Shown in pieces: positions 23,020 to 31,638 of a stretch of DNA of 64,000 nt. Source of the stretch: Thermus thermophilus HB8 (GTDB lineage: Bacteria; Deinococcota; Deinococci; Deinococcales; Thermaceae); NCBI RefSeq assembly GCF_000091545.1, contig NC_006462.1:124001-188000 (forward strand), written 5' to 3'. Below the pieces are notes generated by a model that was not told the origin of the DNA, did no database searches, and worked only from the letters and a program-made list of their open reading frames with translations. Position 1 is the stretch's first letter; the number at the start of each line of letters is the position of its first letter. Position numbers and translations under genes: made by a program.

Positions 23020-24930
23020 ATGCAAGCCCCGGTGTACCTGTGCCTTCTGGGCAACGACCCGGCCCCGGCCTACTTGGGCTTGAAGGTGGTGGAGCGGGAG
23101 GCGGGGAGGGTGGCGAAGGCCGTCTTCTACTCCTTCCCGGCGTGGAACGAGGAGTACGGGAAAAAGCGCCAGGCCTTCTTCCGCCTCCTTTCCGAAAAGG
23201 GCGTCCTCTACGAGGAAAGGCCCCTAGAAAAGGGACTGGAAGAAGCGGAGGCCCGGGAGGTCTGGGTGAACCTCACGGGAGGGGCCAAGTACTGGGCGGT
23301 CCGGTTCCTCGGGCACTGGCGGCGGCCCGGCGCCCGGGTCTTCCTCGTGGAGGGCCACCGCGCCCTCGAGGCGCCCAGGGCCCTTTTCCTCTGGCCCCGG
23401 GAGGAGGAGCGCTCCCTTGAGGCCGAGGCCCTCACCCTGGAGGAGTACGCCAGGCTCTATCTGGAGCCCCTGGGGGAGGCCTGGGAGCGGGTTTCCCCGC
23501 CCGGGGCCTTCCCCCCTGGGGCTCAGGCGGCCCGCCTTCCCGGCCGGGAGGGCGGGGTGTTCGTGGTCCACCGGGGCCTTCCCTACTGGTACTGGGTGCG
23601 CCCCCATCTGGGGGGCGAGGCCAAGGACATGTCCCGGAAGGCCCTTTCCGCCTTCTCCGGCGAGGCCAAGCGTCTGGGGGGCCAGCTCTGCCTGCCCGTG
23701 GTCCCATACCACAAGGCGCACCTCCGCTCCCGCCACCCTAAGGAGCGGGAAAACGTCTTCGCCCGCTGGAGGGCCTGGGCCCGGGAGTACGGGGTGTTCC
23801 TGGTGGACCCGGGCAGGCCTTTGGAAGAGGAGGTGGCTTCCCTCATCAAGGGGAAGGCCTCCAAGAAGGCCCTGCCCCTGCCCCAGGAGGGGCCCCTTCT
23901 CCTGGCCCTGGTTTCCGAGCAGGCCGTTCCCCTCTATGCGGCCTACCTCCACGCCGGCCCCAGGGAGGTCTACCTCCTCACCACCCCCGAGATGGAAAGC
24001 CGCCTCCGCTGGGCGGAGGCCTTCTTCCGGGGCAAGGGGGTGCGGGTGCACCGGAGCTTCCTTTCCGGGCCCTGGGCTTTGCGGGAGGTGCGGGACCTCC
24101 TCGCCCCCGTGGTGGAGGAGGCCCTGCGCCGGGGCCACCCCGTGCACGCCAACCTGAACAGCGGGACCACGGCCATGGCCTTGGGCCTCTACCTGGCCCT
24201 GCGGGATGGGGCCCGTGCCCACTACCTGGATGGGGACCGCCTCCTCCTTCTGGACGGGGGGGAGGCGGAGGTGCCTTGGGAGGAGGGAAGGCCTGAGGAC
24301 TTGCTCGCCTTGCGGGGGTACCGCTTTGAGGAAGAGTACCCCGACGCCCGGCCCGACCCCGGGCTCCTCGCCCTGGCCGAGGAGATCCTGAGGCGGTGGG
24401 ACGAGGTGCAGACCTCCTGGGAGGCCTCCCCCTTGGTGCGGCGGTTCCTGAAGTTCTGGAAAAAGCGCTTCGGCCAGGCCTTCCCCCCGAAGCGCCTTTC
24501 CAGGCTCAAGGGGCTTCCCCTGGAGTACGCGGTCTACAGCCACCTGAACGCCCACCTGGCCCCAAAAGGAGGCCAGGCCCGCATGGGCGGGCACCTGGTG
24601 CCCCTGGGGGGCAATGAGGCCCTGGCCCCCCAGTCCACCGAGGTGGACGGGGTCTTCTTCCACCGGGGCGCCCTCTGGTTCGTGGAGTGCAAGCCCACGG
24701 ACGAGGGTCTGCGGGAGCGGGCCCCTATCATGGCCGAGCTGGTGCGCTCCGTGGGCGGGGTGGAGGCCAGGGGGCTCATGGTGGCCCGGCGTTGGCGGGG
24801 AGCCCCGCCTCCGGCGAGCCCCAACCTGGTCTACATGGCCCTGGAGGGCGGGGAGGGCGTGGGGGTCTACCGCTTCCCCGAGGAGCTGGAAAAGGCCCTC
24901 TCACGGAATCCGGCGCCGCGGAGGGGCTAG
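23020..24930 (+). CDS. can1: Can1, cyclic-tetra-adenylate-activated nuclease
   Basis: This 636-residue protein contains two CARF domains in one chain, with ligand-loop motifs VNLTGGAKYWAVRFLG (around residue 87) and ANLNSGTTAMALGLYLAL (around residue 377). Two nuclease-type domains are also present. The C-terminal one is of the PD-(D/E)XK kind, with D543 in TEVDGVFF and E556-x-K558 in WFVECKPTDEG. Length and domain order are those of Can1 (TTHB155) of T. thermophilus, a DNA-nicking enzyme switched on by cyclic tetra-adenylate from Cas10. It therefore adds DNA damage to the RNA degradation by the two Csm6-type proteins. Its 3' end overlaps the convergent HEPN gene by 30 bp. Confidence 0.93.
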   Translation: MQAPVYLCLLGNDPAPAYLGLKVVEREAGRVAKAVFYSFPAWNEEYGKKRQAFFRLLSEKGVLYEERPLEKGLEEAEAREVWVNLTGGAKYWAVRFLGHWRRPGARVFLVEGHRALEAPRALFLWPREEERSLEAEALTLEEYARLYLEPLGEAWERVSPPGAFPPGAQAARLPGREGGVFVVHRGLPYWYWVRPHLGGEAKDMSRKALSAFSGEAKRLGGQLCLPVVPYHKAHLRSRHPKERENVFARWRAWAREYGVFLVDPGRPLEEEVASLIKGKASKKALPLPQEGPLLLALVSEQAVPLYAAYLHAGPREVYLLTTPEMESRLRWAEAFFRGKGVRVHRSFLSGPWALREVRDLLAPVVEEALRRGHPVHANLNSGTTAMALGLYLALRDGARAHYLDGDRLLLLDGGEAEVPWEEGRPEDLLALRGYRFEEEYPDARPDPGLLALAEEILRRWDEVQTSWEASPLVRRFLKFWKKRFGQAFPPKRLSRLKGLPLEYAVYSHLNAHLAPKGGQARMGGHLVPLGGNEALAPQSTEVDGVFFHRGALWFVECKPTDEGLRERAPIMAELVRSVGGVEARGLMVARRWRGAPPPASPNLVYMALEGGEGVGVYRFPEELEKALSRNPAPRRG

Positions 24931-25422
24931 GGCCCTTTTCGCCAGGGGCCTCCTGGGGAAGGGGAGGGTTTTCCAGGCCCCCGGGGGGCGCTCCTCGGCC
25001 TCCGGGGACCTGGCCCTTTCCGGGGGAATGACCTCGGGGAAGGCCTGGGGGGTGGGCGGAGCGGGGGCTTCCAGGAAGGCCATCCTGGCCGTCCACTCCT
25101 CCCGGCTGTAAAACCCCTGGCGCTCCACGGCGGCGAGGAGCCGGGCCGCGAGGTCCCGTCCCTCGGAGAAGGCCCAGGAGGGCACCTCGGCCCTTTCGTG
25201 CAACACGGCGTTCCTCAGCTCCACGAGCCGCCAAAGCCTCCCCCGGAGGGCCGGGCCTTCGGGGTGGCTCTGGAAGAAGGCCTCCGCCGCTCCCGAGCGG
25301 AGCTTGGCCCCCAGGGTGTCCTCCTTGGGGGCCCCTAGGCGCTCCAAAAGCTCCTCCACGAGGAGGACGAGGCGGATGAAGTCGCCCAAAGGATCCCCGG
25401 TGCGCTGCCAGAGGGCTTCCAT
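24901..25422 (-). CDS. Uncharacterised protein with a HEPN-type R-N-x3-H motif
   Basis: The 173-residue product is helical in its first 115 residues and Pro/Arg-rich at the end. The segment LWRLVELRNAVLHERAEVPS contains R70-N71 and H75, exactly the R-N-x3-H arrangement of HEPN RNases such as Csm6. It is preceded by helices that fit a HEPN bundle (GDFIRLVLLVEELLERLG). A toxin- or effector-like RNase is therefore possible, but no CARF sensor is present. It is the last gene of a tight four-gene minus-strand cassette between can1 and the Cmr operon, starting four bases after the preceding stop. No confident family assignment can be made. Confidence 0.7.
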   Translation of the reverse strand: MEALWQRTGDPLGDFIRLVLLVEELLERLGAPKEDTLGAKLRSGAAEAFFQSHPEGPALRGRLWRLVELRNAVLHERAEVPSWAFSEGRDLAARLLAAVERQGFYSREEWTARMAFLEAPAPPTPQAFPEVIPPERARSPEAEERPPGAWKTLPFPRRPLAKRALAPPRRRIP

Positions 25423-25426
25423 AGCG

Positions 25427-26146
25427 CTAGAGGAAGGGGCAGACCCGAGGGGTGGTGCCGTACCCCACCAGCCTGCCCCCTGAGGCCTGAATGAGCTCTT
25501 CCCAGAACGCCTTGATGGAGGTGGTGAGCCGGGCGTTGGCGTTGTTGTCGTTTCCCGCCGTGATCCCGGCGATGCAGACCTCCTGGTCCTTGAGGTTGGG
25601 CAGGCCCAAACGGGCCTTCACCCGCTGGAGGAGGCCTTGACGTACCTCCCGCTTCTCCAGCTTGAGGCGGTAGTCGTAGAGGTTCATGAGCTCCGACTGC
25701 TCAAATCCGTGGGCCAGGACGAGGATGCGGCCGGGTTTCCGGGCCCGCTCCCCCGCCGCCTTCAGGGCTCCGATGATCTCCGTCCCCCGGCTGCACTCGG
25801 CGGCGGCCCGCTTGCGAAGCTCGTCAAAGGTCCGGAGCGCCTCCTTCTGGAAGGTCTTTTTGGCCTCTTCCAGCTGAAAGCGCGGGGTGGAGAGGGGGTT
25901 GGGCGTCTCCAGAACCCGGGCAGGGGCGGTGTAGCTCCTCCCGGTGATGGGGGCGAGGGTGAGGCGGACCTGGGTGGTGGTCACCTTCTCCGCAAGCCGG
26001 GGTAGGACCTCGTGGGCCAGCATCTCCCGGTAGCCGTTCTGCACGTGCCGGGGAGCGCTGCACCCCAGGGCCACCAGGATCTGGTACTCCTGGGGCCCTC
26101 CCAGGAAGGGGAGGTTAAGGGCGAGGCTCAGGAGCCAGGCGGTCAT
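25427..26146 (-). CDS. Exported protein with a degenerate von Willebrand A-like fold
   Basis: This 239-residue protein starts with a hydrophobic signal-like segment (MTAWLLSLALNLPFLGG). It then alternates strands and helices as in a vWA domain: YQILVALGCSAPRH, RGTEIIGALKAAGERA, PGRILVLAHGFEQSELMNLY, and EVCIAGITAGND. The metal-site aspartates of a true MIDAS motif are missing, since the first strand ends in LGCSAP. Metal-dependent binding is therefore doubtful. The 5' end overlaps the upstream membrane-protein gene by 32 bp and the next gene follows after four bases. Function is unknown; the vWA reading is an inference from pattern only. Confidence 0.65.
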   Translation of the reverse strand: MTAWLLSLALNLPFLGGPQEYQILVALGCSAPRHVQNGYREMLAHEVLPRLAEKVTTTQVRLTLAPITGRSYTAPARVLETPNPLSTPRFQLEEAKKTFQKEALRTFDELRKRAAAECSRGTEIIGALKAAGERARKPGRILVLAHGFEQSELMNLYDYRLKLEKREVRQGLLQRVKARLGLPNLKDQEVCIAGITAGNDNNANARLTTSIKAFWEELIQASGGRLVGYGTTPRVCPFL

Positions 26147-27080
26147 GGGCGCTTCCCTGGGTGAGGGGGTCGGTGGGGGCCTCGAGGTCCAGGGGCGGGA
26201 GGGCGGGCCGGTTTAGGGGCGGGATGTGGCCCACGAACTCGGGGGCCGGGTCCCACTGGGGCCAGGCGCGGGCGAAGCCCCGCCAGTAGGCGGCCACGTT
26301 CTCCCGGTAGTGGGCGAGGAGGTGGTCCAGGGCGCGCTCGGCGCCGCGGTTTAGGCCCCGGAGCCGCTCCCAGATCCGCCTTTCCTTCTGGGCCGTGAGG
26401 AAGAGCCTGCGGAGGAGCACCTCCCGTTCGTGGGGGCTGCGGTAGCCCAGGTAGAAGGTGAGGCTCACCAGCAGCAACCCGATGGCCATCAAGGCCAGGA
26501 AGCCGTAGATGGAAGGGGCGGGGTTCCCGTGGATGGCGGCCATGCGCTGGGTCCAGGAGAAGCGCAAGGCGGCGAAGAGGATCACCACGAGAAGGGGCGG
26601 GATACCCAGGATGAGGCTCAAGGGCAGGTTGCCCTTGCGGTACTCGTTCCCGGCGGCGTGCCCCAGCCAGAAGAGGCCGATGGTGGCCACGGCGCCGATG
26701 ATGAAGGCCTCCAACTGGTTCATCTCCAGGGTGTCCATGGCCATCTTGTTGTAGTAGGCCTCCCCCAGGAAGACCAGCCCCAGGAGGCCATAGCGGAAGT
26801 GGTACCCTCCGAACACCTCGGGGGTGGGCTCGTCCTGCCCCACCACCTTCTCCAGGGCCTTGCGCTGGTGGCGGACGAGGGCGAGCCGTTCCTCCAGCTT
26901 GGCCCGCTTGGCCAAATAGCGGCGCGCCAGGCCCTCCATCCAGCGGCGGAACCACTCCTTGAGCTGCTCAGGGTAGGGGTTGGGGGTGAGGTAGGCGAGG
27001 CTCGCGTGCTTCCGGGAAAGGGCCTTTCCGTCCCGGCGTCCCACCCAGTAGGAACGCAACACCCTGAAGCCGTTAAGCAT
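26115..27080 (-). CDS. Four-helix membrane protein with coiled-coil flanks
   Basis: The 321-residue protein has a charged, helical N-terminal part (about 1-90, including KLEERLALVRHQRKALEKVV). About four membrane helices follow near 97-110, 124-143, 152-172 and 191-213. A soluble C-terminal part contains REVLLRRLFLTAQKERRIWERL and ends Pro-rich. No enzyme motif is recognised. Its start overlaps the end of the coiled-coil gene by 8 bp. It may anchor the other cassette members in the membrane, in line with the occurrence of membrane proteins near type III CRISPR loci, but that is an inference. Confidence 0.7.
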   Translation of the reverse strand: MLNGFRVLRSYWVGRRDGKALSRKHASLAYLTPNPYPEQLKEWFRRWMEGLARRYLAKRAKLEERLALVRHQRKALEKVVGQDEPTPEVFGGYHFRYGLLGLVFLGEAYYNKMAMDTLEMNQLEAFIIGAVATIGLFWLGHAAGNEYRKGNLPLSLILGIPPLLVVILFAALRFSWTQRMAAIHGNPAPSIYGFLALMAIGLLLVSLTFYLGYRSPHEREVLLRRLFLTAQKERRIWERLRGLNRGAERALDHLLAHYRENVAAYWRGFARAWPQWDPAPEFVGHIPPLNRPALPPLDLEAPTDPLTQGSAHDRLAPEPRP

Positions 27081-27483
27081 GGGCCTCCTCCTTTGTCTCG
27101 GGCGTGGGGAAGAAGCGGTCCAAGGCCTCCTCCATCTGGGCCAAGGCGGCGAGCCGGGCGGCCTTGAGGCGGGCCCGGCTCACGAGCTGGGCCACGGCCT
27201 GCCGGTGGGCCTCCTCGAGGCGGGCGATCTCCCCTTCGGCGTACCGGATGCGGAGCTCCTCCCGGGCCAGGGCGGGGCGGAGGACGGCCTCGGGGTAGCG
27301 GCCCTCCGCCTCCAGGCGCCGGAGGTGCTCCAGCACCCCCCGGTACTCCTTTAGGGCCTTTTCCAGGGGCGCTTTCCTCTTGGCGAGGCGGGCCTCGAGG
27401 GCCCCCACCTTCTGCCGCACCCCTTCCCTCAGCAGGAGGAGACGCACCCGGGCCTCCTCGGGACCCATGCGCCGCCAAAACAT
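27073..27483 (-). CDS. Small coiled-coil protein
   Basis: The 136-residue product is almost entirely charged heptad-like helix (VRQKVGALEARLAKRKAPLE and AREELRIRYAEGEIARLEEA) and ends with PTPETKEEAHA. No catalytic motif or signal peptide is seen. ATG 27483 is preferred to ATG 27468 because GGGAG lies eight bases before it; a much longer frame upstream enters the divergent cmr2 gene and is not real. It is the first gene of the four-gene cassette and is divergent from the Cmr operon. It could oligomerise with the similarly helical membrane protein encoded next. Confidence 0.7.
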   Translation of the reverse strand: MFWRRMGPEEARVRLLLLREGVRQKVGALEARLAKRKAPLEKALKEYRGVLEHLRRLEAEGRYPEAVLRPALAREELRIRYAEGEIARLEEAHRQAVAQLVSRARLKAARLAALAQMEEALDRFFPTPETKEEAHA

Positions 27484-27581
27484 AGCGATCTCCCATTTTC
27501 TCCCGCCAGGGCCGAGGCGTTGTGATCTCTGCACGGGCCCTTGTATACAGCTATCCCCCTGGCCTCCTCCGTTGCTTCTTG

Positions 27582-27587
27582 TATAAT
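27582..27587 (+). promoter_or_regulatory. -10 element of the Cmr operon promoter
   Basis: TATAAT lies 22 bases before the cmr2 ATG in the 126-bp divergent intergenic region. TTGCTT stands only four bases upstream of it, and no good -35 is seen at 17 bases. A second A/T-rich word, TGTATACA (27542-27549), is palindromic. It could serve the minus-strand cassette or bind a regulator of both. Confidence 0.45.
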
Positions 27588-27609
27588 CTCCCCGCAACAG
27601 GGGGCCACT

Positions 27610-29364
27610 ATGGAGCACCTTCTCGCTATCGCCCTGGGCCCGGTGCAGGAGTTCATCGCCACCGCCCGCAGGACCCGGGACCTCTACGCGGGAAGCCGCC
27701 TCCTCTCCGAGGCGGCCGCCCGCGCCGCCAAGGCCCTGGCCCGGGAGGTGGGGGCGAAAAACCTCATTTTCCCCGCCCCCGAGGACGAGGCGGGGCTGGA
27801 GCGGCTGGCCGGGGCGGGCATCCCCAACGTTCTTTTGGTCCGGGTTCCGGAGGGGAAGGACCCCAGGGGCCTCGGGGAACAAGCCTTGGGAGCCGCCCGG
27901 GACTACCTCCGGGAGAGGGCGGAGGAAGTTCTGGGGCCGCGTAGGGACCTCCTTTTCTGGAGGGAGGCCCTGGCCCAGGTGGAAGACCTCCTGGAGGGCT
28001 ACTACGCCTACCTTCCCTTGGAGGGCGACTATCCCCGGGCCCGGGAGCGGCTCATGGCCCTCCTGGCCGCCCGCAAAAACACCCGGGACTTCGCCCCCGT
28101 CTCCTGGGGAAGCCCGGCCTACAAGAGCTCCCTGGACGGGGCCCGGGAGAGCGTCCTCCGCCTGCCCGAAAAGGAGGCGGACCACCTCAGGGTGCGGCTC
28201 GGCCTGCGCCCCGGGGAGTACCTCGCGGGGCCCGACCTCCTCAAGCGCTGGTGGAAGGCGGGGCACGGCTTCCTTAGCACCACCCACATGGCGGCCCTGC
28301 CCTTCTGGGAGGGGGTCAGGCGGGCGGGCCTGGAGGCGGTCCTAAAGGAGGCCCTGGAGGAGCTTGGGGGCCTCGTGGGGGAGGAGGCGCGGGCGGAGGT
28401 CCGCCACCCGGTTTTGCGGGACACCCCCTTCGGGGAGTGGGACGTGCGCCTCCTCTACGAGAGCCGCCTCGAGGAGTTTCCCTCCCTCGCCGAGGACCCC
28501 GGGCTTCTGGAGAAGGCGCGGGACCGCCTGAGGGCGCTTTGGCGGAGGCTTTTCCCCAAGGTGAGGGTTCCCCCGGGCGCCTACTACGCCCTCCTCCACG
28601 CCGACGGGGACCGGATGGGGGAGACCCTGGACGGCCTTCCGTCCCCCGAGGCCCACCGCCGCTTCTCCAACGCCCTGGCCCTGGGGTTCGCCGCCCAGGT
28701 CAAGGACATCGTGGAGGCCCACGGGGGCGGGCTCGTCTACTCGGGGGGGGACGACGTCTTGGCCCTGCTTCCCCTCCACACGGCCCTCATGGCCGCCCGG
28801 GCCCTGGCGGACCGCTTCCGGGAGGCCATGGCCCCCTTCGGCCGGGAGGGCCGGGCGCCGAGCCTCTCCGTGGGCCTCGCGGTGGTCCACCACCTGGAGC
28901 CTCTGCAGGACGCCCTGGACCTGGCCCGCCGGGCGGAGAAATGGGCGAAGGAGGGCGAGCCCAAGCGCAACGCCCTCTGCGTGGCCTACAGCCCCCGCTC
29001 GGGGGCGGAGCGCCTGGTCCGGGGCCGGTGGGACGAGAACCCTCCCCTCACCCGCCGCCTCCTCCGCTACGCCGACCTCCTGCGGGCGGGGGAGGTGCCC
29101 TCCAGGGCCGCCTACGAGCTTCTGGCCCTGGTCCGGGAAGCGGGGGAGGCCCTCTCCGGGGAGGCCCTGGTGGCCGAGGCCCTGCGGATCCTGGGGAGGA
29201 AGGAGATGAAGCGGGCCTACCGGGAGGAGCTCGAGGCCTGGCTCCGGACCGGGGAGGACGTGCGCCGCCTGGCGGAGGAGCTCATCCTCGCCCGGCCCTT
29301 CGCCGAGGCCCTGGACCAGGCGGGCGTGCCCGTGGAGAGCCGGGAGGTGTGGGATGCTCATTGA
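27610..29364 (+). CDS. cmr2: Type III-B Cas10/Cmr2
   Basis: This 584-residue large subunit of the Cmr complex starts directly with the first palm-like domain (LLAIALGPVQEFIATARRTRDLYAGSRLLSE, seen in residues 4-34). It has no HD motif, so it should lack the DNase activity of Csm1. The cyclase motif GGDD is intact at 379-382 (VYSGGDDVLALLP), preceded by LLHADGDRMGE. Cyclic oligoadenylate made here can activate the same Csm6 and Can1 effectors. ATG 27610 matches the usual Cmr2 start; an upstream TTG would add 23 residues over the promoter. It overlaps cmr3 by 11 bp. Confidence 0.95.
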   Translation: MEHLLAIALGPVQEFIATARRTRDLYAGSRLLSEAAARAAKALAREVGAKNLIFPAPEDEAGLERLAGAGIPNVLLVRVPEGKDPRGLGEQALGAARDYLRERAEEVLGPRRDLLFWREALAQVEDLLEGYYAYLPLEGDYPRARERLMALLAARKNTRDFAPVSWGSPAYKSSLDGARESVLRLPEKEADHLRVRLGLRPGEYLAGPDLLKRWWKAGHGFLSTTHMAALPFWEGVRRAGLEAVLKEALEELGGLVGEEARAEVRHPVLRDTPFGEWDVRLLYESRLEEFPSLAEDPGLLEKARDRLRALWRRLFPKVRVPPGAYYALLHADGDRMGETLDGLPSPEAHRRFSNALALGFAAQVKDIVEAHGGGLVYSGGDDVLALLPLHTALMAARALADRFREAMAPFGREGRAPSLSVGLAVVHHLEPLQDALDLARRAEKWAKEGEPKRNALCVAYSPRSGAERLVRGRWDENPPLTRRLLRYADLLRAGEVPSRAAYELLALVREAGEALSGEALVAEALRILGRKEMKRAYREELEAWLRTGEDVRRLAEELILARPFAEALDQAGVPVESREVWDAH

Positions 29365-30439
29365 GCCCAGGGATCCTTTGATCGTGCGGGACGGCAGGCC
29401 CTTCACCAACAGCCCCGGGGCCCGGGCCAAGAGCCTTCCCTTCCCCCTGCCCCAGACCCTGGCCGGGGCCTACCGCACCCGCCGCGCCCTGCTGGAGGGC
29501 CTTCCTCTCCCCGAGAGGGCGGAGGAGGTCCTCCGGTGGGGCCTCAGGGGGCCCCTTCTCGCCGAGGAGGGGGAAGGGGGGTGGCGGCTCCTGGCGCCCC
29601 GGCCTCTGGACGCCCTAAAGCTCGGGGAGGCCCTCTACCCCCTCCGGCCCCTGGAGCTTCCCCAGGGGGCCGGGACCAACCTGCCGGAGGGGCTTTCTCC
29701 CGTGGGTCTTCCCAGCCCGGCCCTCAAGGAGAAGCCTGCCCCCCTGCCCGCCTTCTGGTACTGGGAGAGCTTCCTGGAATGGCTCCTTCAGGACGCCCCG
29801 GCGGGTTTCGCCCCCAGGGGGCACGAGGGGCCCGTCCCGGAGACGCGCACCCACGTGGCCCTGGACCCCGCGGCCCAGACGGCCCGGGAGGGGTTCCTCT
29901 TTCAGACCTCGGGGCTGGAGTTTGTCCGAGGGAGGCGCCGCCTCGCCCTGGTGCTCTGGCCCGAGGGGCCGGAGCCCGAGGGGGTCTTCCCCCTGGGGGG
30001 GGAGAGGCGCCTCGCCTTCTGGCAGAAAGGCGGGCCCGGGGTTCCTCCCCTGCCCGAGGAGGTGGTGGCGGGGCTCCTCCGCCACAGGGCGGCCCGCCTC
30101 GTCTTCCTCACCCCCGCCTTCTTGGGGGAGGCTTACCTCCCCAAGGGGAGGGCCTTCCAAGGGGCTTCCGTGGTGGCCGCGGTGGTGGGGAGGCCGCTTG
30201 CGGTCTCGGGCTGGAACCTCAAGGAGGGGAAGCCCAAGCCGAGCCGCCGGGCCGTGCCCGCGGGGAGCGTCTACTTCGTCCGGCTCCCGGAGGCCTGGGG
30301 GGAAGGGGAGGTCCGGGATTGGGCGGAGAAGGTCTGGTTCCAGAACCTCTCCGAGGAGGAGCAGGACCGGCGGGACGGGTTCGGCCTGGCCGCCCTGGGC
30401 CTTTGGGACGGGAAGCTTAGGCGCTGGGAGGAGGCATGA
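29354..30439 (+). CDS. cmr3: Cmr3, crRNA-handle-binding subunit
   Basis: The 361-residue RAMP protein corresponds to Csm4 in the III-A complex and sits beside Cmr2 at the 5' handle. The start is typical (LIEPRDPLIVRDGRPFTNSP, then SLPFPLPQTLAGAYRTRRAL). Mid-protein, HVALDPAAQTAREGFLFQTS matches the Cmr3 handle-binding region. Near the end comes VVGRPLAVSGWNLKEGKPKP and the AVPAGSVYFVRLP strand. Start and stop overlap its neighbours by 11 and 4 bp, so translation is coupled through the operon. Confidence 0.93.
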   Translation: MLIEPRDPLIVRDGRPFTNSPGARAKSLPFPLPQTLAGAYRTRRALLEGLPLPERAEEVLRWGLRGPLLAEEGEGGWRLLAPRPLDALKLGEALYPLRPLELPQGAGTNLPEGLSPVGLPSPALKEKPAPLPAFWYWESFLEWLLQDAPAGFAPRGHEGPVPETRTHVALDPAAQTAREGFLFQTSGLEFVRGRRRLALVLWPEGPEPEGVFPLGGERRLAFWQKGGPGVPPLPEEVVAGLLRHRAARLVFLTPAFLGEAYLPKGRAFQGASVVAAVVGRPLAVSGWNLKEGKPKPSRRAVPAGSVYFVRLPEAWGEGEVRDWAEKVWFQNLSEEEQDRRDGFGLAALGLWDGKLRRWEEA

Positions 30440-31623
30440 GAAGGGCGTTTCGTGAGGCGTTCTCGCCGAGGCGAAAGGAGGAGGGAGGGGTCCTGGTGCG
30501 CCGGGACGGCGCGCGGGTCCTCGCCTGGGAGCGCACGTACACGCTCCTCACCCCCCTCTTCGGGGGCGGGGTGGAGCCTAGGGAGGCGGATCCGGTGAGC
30601 GTGGTCCGGGCCACGGCGGTCCGGGGGCACCTCCGCTTCTGGTGGCGGGCCGTGAGGGGCTGGCGGGCGGGGGGTTCGCTGGAGAGGCTTTGGGAGCTGG
30701 AGTCCGCCTTGTTTGGCAGCGCGGGGGAGGGCGGGGCCTCGCCCTTGAGCGTGGAGGTGGAGGTTCTAAGGGAAGGGGAAAAGGTAGGCATCGCCCAGTA
30801 CGGCCGCGCAGTCCAGTGGTACCTGGGCTTTCCTCTACGCGGGGACAAGGAATGGGCCCCGGTCAAGGAGGGCGTGGCCTTCCGCCTCCGCCTCCGCTTT
30901 CCCGAAAAGGTGGGGGAGCTGAACTTCTGGGAGGAGCTCGAGGCCGCCCTCTGGGCCTGGGAGACCTTCGGGGGGATCGGGGCCCGGACCCGGAGGGGCT
31001 TTGGCGCCCTCCTGCCCCAGGGGGCCGGGGTGCCGGGGGAGGAGGAGATCCGAGAGAAGCTTCGCCAGTATGGCCAAAAAGCAGGGTGGCCCGAAGGGGT
31101 GCCCCACCTCACCCCAAAAAGCTTCGTGCGGGTGGTGCCCCTCTCCTGGAGAGAACTCGCCGAGCGCTACCAGGCCTTCCGCCAGGCCCGCCCCGGGGGG
31201 GACCCCAGAAGCCCGGGCCGCTCCTACTGGCCCGAGCCCGACGGGGTGCGGCGCCTCACGGGGCGGCACGCCCCCCACCACCTGCCCAGGCACCCCGTGC
31301 ACAAGTTCCCCCGGGCCCACTTCGGCCTGCCCATCATCTTCCACTTCAAGGACAGGGGCGACCCCCCCGACACCACCCTCCGGCTCAAGGAGGCCGACCG
31401 CCGGGCGAGCCCCCTCCTCTTCCGCCCGCTTGGGGAAGGGCAGAAGCCCTGCGTGGTGGCGGTCCTCGAGGGGGCCAGGTTCCCTGGGGAAAAGCTTGTT
31501 TTGGAGGGCAAAGACGGCCGCACTTGGGACGTGGACCCCTGGCTCACCCCCGAGGAGGCCCAAAAGATCCCGGTGCTGGGGGGTGAGGTGGACCCCGTCT
31601 TGGCCTTCGTGAAAAGCTTGTAG
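30436..31623 (+). CDS. cmr1: Cmr1, 3'-end subunit of the type III-B complex
   Basis: This 395-residue RAMP protein caps the 3' end of the crRNA in Cmr complexes. Diagnostic segments are TYTLLTPLFGGGVEPREADP, VVRATAVRGHLRFWWRAVRG and WETFGGIGARTRRGFGALLP. The C-terminal third contains HKFPRAHFGLPIIFHFKDRG, a second RAMP-like strand. The gene overlaps cmr3 by four bases (ATGA). The order cmr2-3-1-4-5-6 is that of T. thermophilus HB8 from memory. Confidence 0.93.
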   Translation: MRRAFREAFSPRRKEEGGVLVRRDGARVLAWERTYTLLTPLFGGGVEPREADPVSVVRATAVRGHLRFWWRAVRGWRAGGSLERLWELESALFGSAGEGGASPLSVEVEVLREGEKVGIAQYGRAVQWYLGFPLRGDKEWAPVKEGVAFRLRLRFPEKVGELNFWEELEAALWAWETFGGIGARTRRGFGALLPQGAGVPGEEEIREKLRQYGQKAGWPEGVPHLTPKSFVRVVPLSWRELAERYQAFRQARPGGDPRSPGRSYWPEPDGVRRLTGRHAPHHLPRHPVHKFPRAHFGLPIIFHFKDRGDPPDTTLRLKEADRRASPLLFRPLGEGQKPCVVAVLEGARFPGEKLVLEGKDGRTWDVDPWLTPEEAQKIPVLGGEVDPVLAFVKSL

Positions 31624-31638
31624 GAAGGAGGTTCAGGA

